The notes under the pieces are model-generated. The model was not told where the DNA came from. It made no database searches and worked only from the letters and a program-made list of their open reading frames with translations. From JBGAJN01 sp044224905 (lineage in GTDB: Bacteria; Verrucomicrobiota; Verrucomicrobiia; Limisphaerales; JBGAJN01), in the NCBI GenBank assembly GCA_044224905.1, contig JBGAJN010000001.1:1426001-1490000 (forward strand): a DNA stretch of 64,000 nt, written 5' to 3'. Made by a program: the position numbers and the translations under genes. Shown here one piece after another: positions 63,801 through 64,000 of this stretch; within the stretch, counting starts at the first letter, position 1, and the number at the start of each line of letters is the position of its first letter.

Positions 63801-64000
63801 ATCGGAATTGGCTTCCAGCTCGAAGCGGAGGCTGGATGAATCGTCGCTCTCGCGGAAATGAACTATCAAATCCTCCACCGGGCCCAGAGCCAGCGGTTGG
63901 ACAGGATTTGCCTGCCCGGCAAAGTAGGATCCCGCTGTGTAAGGTATGGAGTGAATTGACGTCCAACACTGGCGCGCCGGATTTGCGATTGCTGCGTCGG
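60840..64000 (-). CDS. single-module NRPS C-A-PCP-TE (5' end outside the window)
   Basis: The frame is open to the window edge, so the N-terminus is missing. Visible order: the end of a condensation domain (SIHSIPYTAGSYFAGQ, shared with the neighbour), then an adenylation domain (YVLYTSGSTGQPKGVEM, LWNHYGPTEAHVV, YKTGDLARWQSDG, GRADHQVKIRGFRVEPGEIE). Then come a carrier (DNFFELGGHSLLAVQL) and a thioesterase (MLAGHSFNG, FLLDTEVG, GNHFSMLE), with a short tail ending EMSDVLECAESLVIC. The pocket reads about D-V-Q-F-I-A-H-V-V, close to known proline codes. The thioesterase and linker regions look more alike between the two genes than the adenylation domains do, as after duplication with domain exchange. 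It is upstream of the other NRPS in transcription order. Confidence 0.88.
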   Translation of the reverse strand, partial: DAAIANPARQCWTSIHSIPYTAGSYFAGQANPVQPLALGPVEDLIVHFRESDDSSSLRFELEANSDHYTTDALEKHQRRLIALLGRLDERAQHAALRSFSIIDAEERRTLIDEFNNTARPISDAILPELFEAQAARTPDNPAVVYGNISLSYDQLNRQANRLAHYLRSIGVGPDVPVAVYLNRSVEMMVAVLGILKAGGVYVPLDSSLPEKRLQFLARDAACKVALTAPPYTALLRQWHGNEQTSLQVIDLDVLQLRIARETDLNPEPTSTPDNLAYVLYTSGSTGQPKGVEMPHRALMNLIDWQCSTSAMQSGNRTLQFANLGFDVSFQEIFSTWASGGTLVLIAEETRKDPAALLRVIAETQIDRLFLPFVMLERLAEIAMDPASPRVQLKEVIIAGEQLRIGPSIRRFFGQMPGCNLWNHYGPTEAHVVTAYLLEGNPANWPDLPSIGRPLNNCEIHLLDNYNDLVPQGGVGELCIGGVCLARGYRNRPELTAERFVPHPFKQGRDNRLYKTGDLARWQSDGTIEFLGRADHQVKIRGFRVEPGEIESVLTEQPSVAQATVIARDDGYKGRHLVAYLVPAPNCKLDTSTIRREIAKRLPTYMVPTAMVVLNALPLTPNGKVDRQALPAPQSCHHELGDASVIPRNPIEHELATIWKKVFNLPVVGVRDNFFELGGHSLLAVQLVNEINRALNVELRALELFQCPTIEELARTLKANKQIEREPKIIQLRPGRGSSSLIFIYQEGGLDEFRLAHLLEHDAPLFATVVPMSESVMQRATANQTARLPTLEELAAVHVRLIQDERPHGPCMLAGHSFNGLLAYEIARQLQLLGRKIESIFLLDTEVGYRPAGWVEPEAAGRSFGWWFKNRLPFHIRNARVGGLGYFLKRIKVKFLAISRRWTKSAPAAGPALQARSQVEENTNSTWKALENIYDPAARQYRPQPIETRGILFRVRETLSGIYFSDRSLGWEGNFQQGLEIIEVSGNHFSMLETPHVNSLAKQLSFALARITTRRQEPAKASKVAFRKLMHVSAVKILEMSDVLECAESLVIC

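Overview
The window looks like chromosomal DNA of a Gram-negative, GC-rich bacterium of the Verrucomicrobia (Pedosphaera/Limisphaera-like). I judge this from the style of the 16S V4 region, the array of secreted beta-helix and endosialidase-chaperone proteins, and the T2SS, TonB and proton-pumping Nuo genes. This placement rests on recall and inspection, not on a search. Most protein starts lack a clear Shine-Dalgarno sequence, although the 16S 3' end carries an intact CCTCC.

Layout: 1-2.9 kb holds the end of a type II secretion pseudopilin operon (gspI, gspJ, gspK), overlapped by bioD. From 3.7 to 9.2 kb is a complete rRNA operon (16S, tRNA-Ala, tRNA-Ile, 23S, 5S, terminator) with recognisable promoter, processing stems and boxA-like sites. 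From 9.3 to 12.9 kb are a small secreted protein, signal peptidase I, a lone receiver domain and the primary sigma factor. From 13.2 to 26.8 kb is a nuoBCDEFGHIJKLMN operon for complex I. It lacks an adjacent nuoA and has a tRNA-Gln gene embedded antisense between nuoE and nuoF. A perfect CRP/FNR-type palindrome lies ahead of nuoB.

From 27 to 50 kb is an accessory region of secreted surface-type proteins. Three are fibre proteins with beta-roll repeats and a C-terminal S74 intramolecular chaperone. One combines the fibre N-terminus with propeller-like repeats. Six are right-handed beta-helix proteins in three long-short pairs, and two are near-identical calcium-binding (thrombospondin type 3 style) proteins. 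Clear segmental duplication, including duplicated promoters, built this region. ilvB (acetolactate synthase) sits among them on the minus strand behind a Val-rich leader peptide and an intrinsic terminator, which together form a textbook attenuator layout. A 252-bp array of twelve degenerate repeats, exactly 21 bp each, lies at 36.1-36.3 kb.

From 50 to 57 kb are TonB/ExbB/ExbD, L28, SmpB, RNA polymerase omega, a secreted alpha/beta hydrolase, a DUF554 membrane protein and tRNA-Pro. From 57 kb to the end are two tandem, paralogous single-module NRPS genes (C-A-PCP-TE) on the minus strand. The downstream one has only the second half of a condensation domain. The upstream one runs off the window.

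Most likely undescribed elements: the ilvB attenuator, the 21-bp helically phased array, the promoter-linked beta-helix/fibre array with its conserved C-terminal motif, the antisense tRNA inside nuo, and the twin NRPS pair with divergent predicted substrates.
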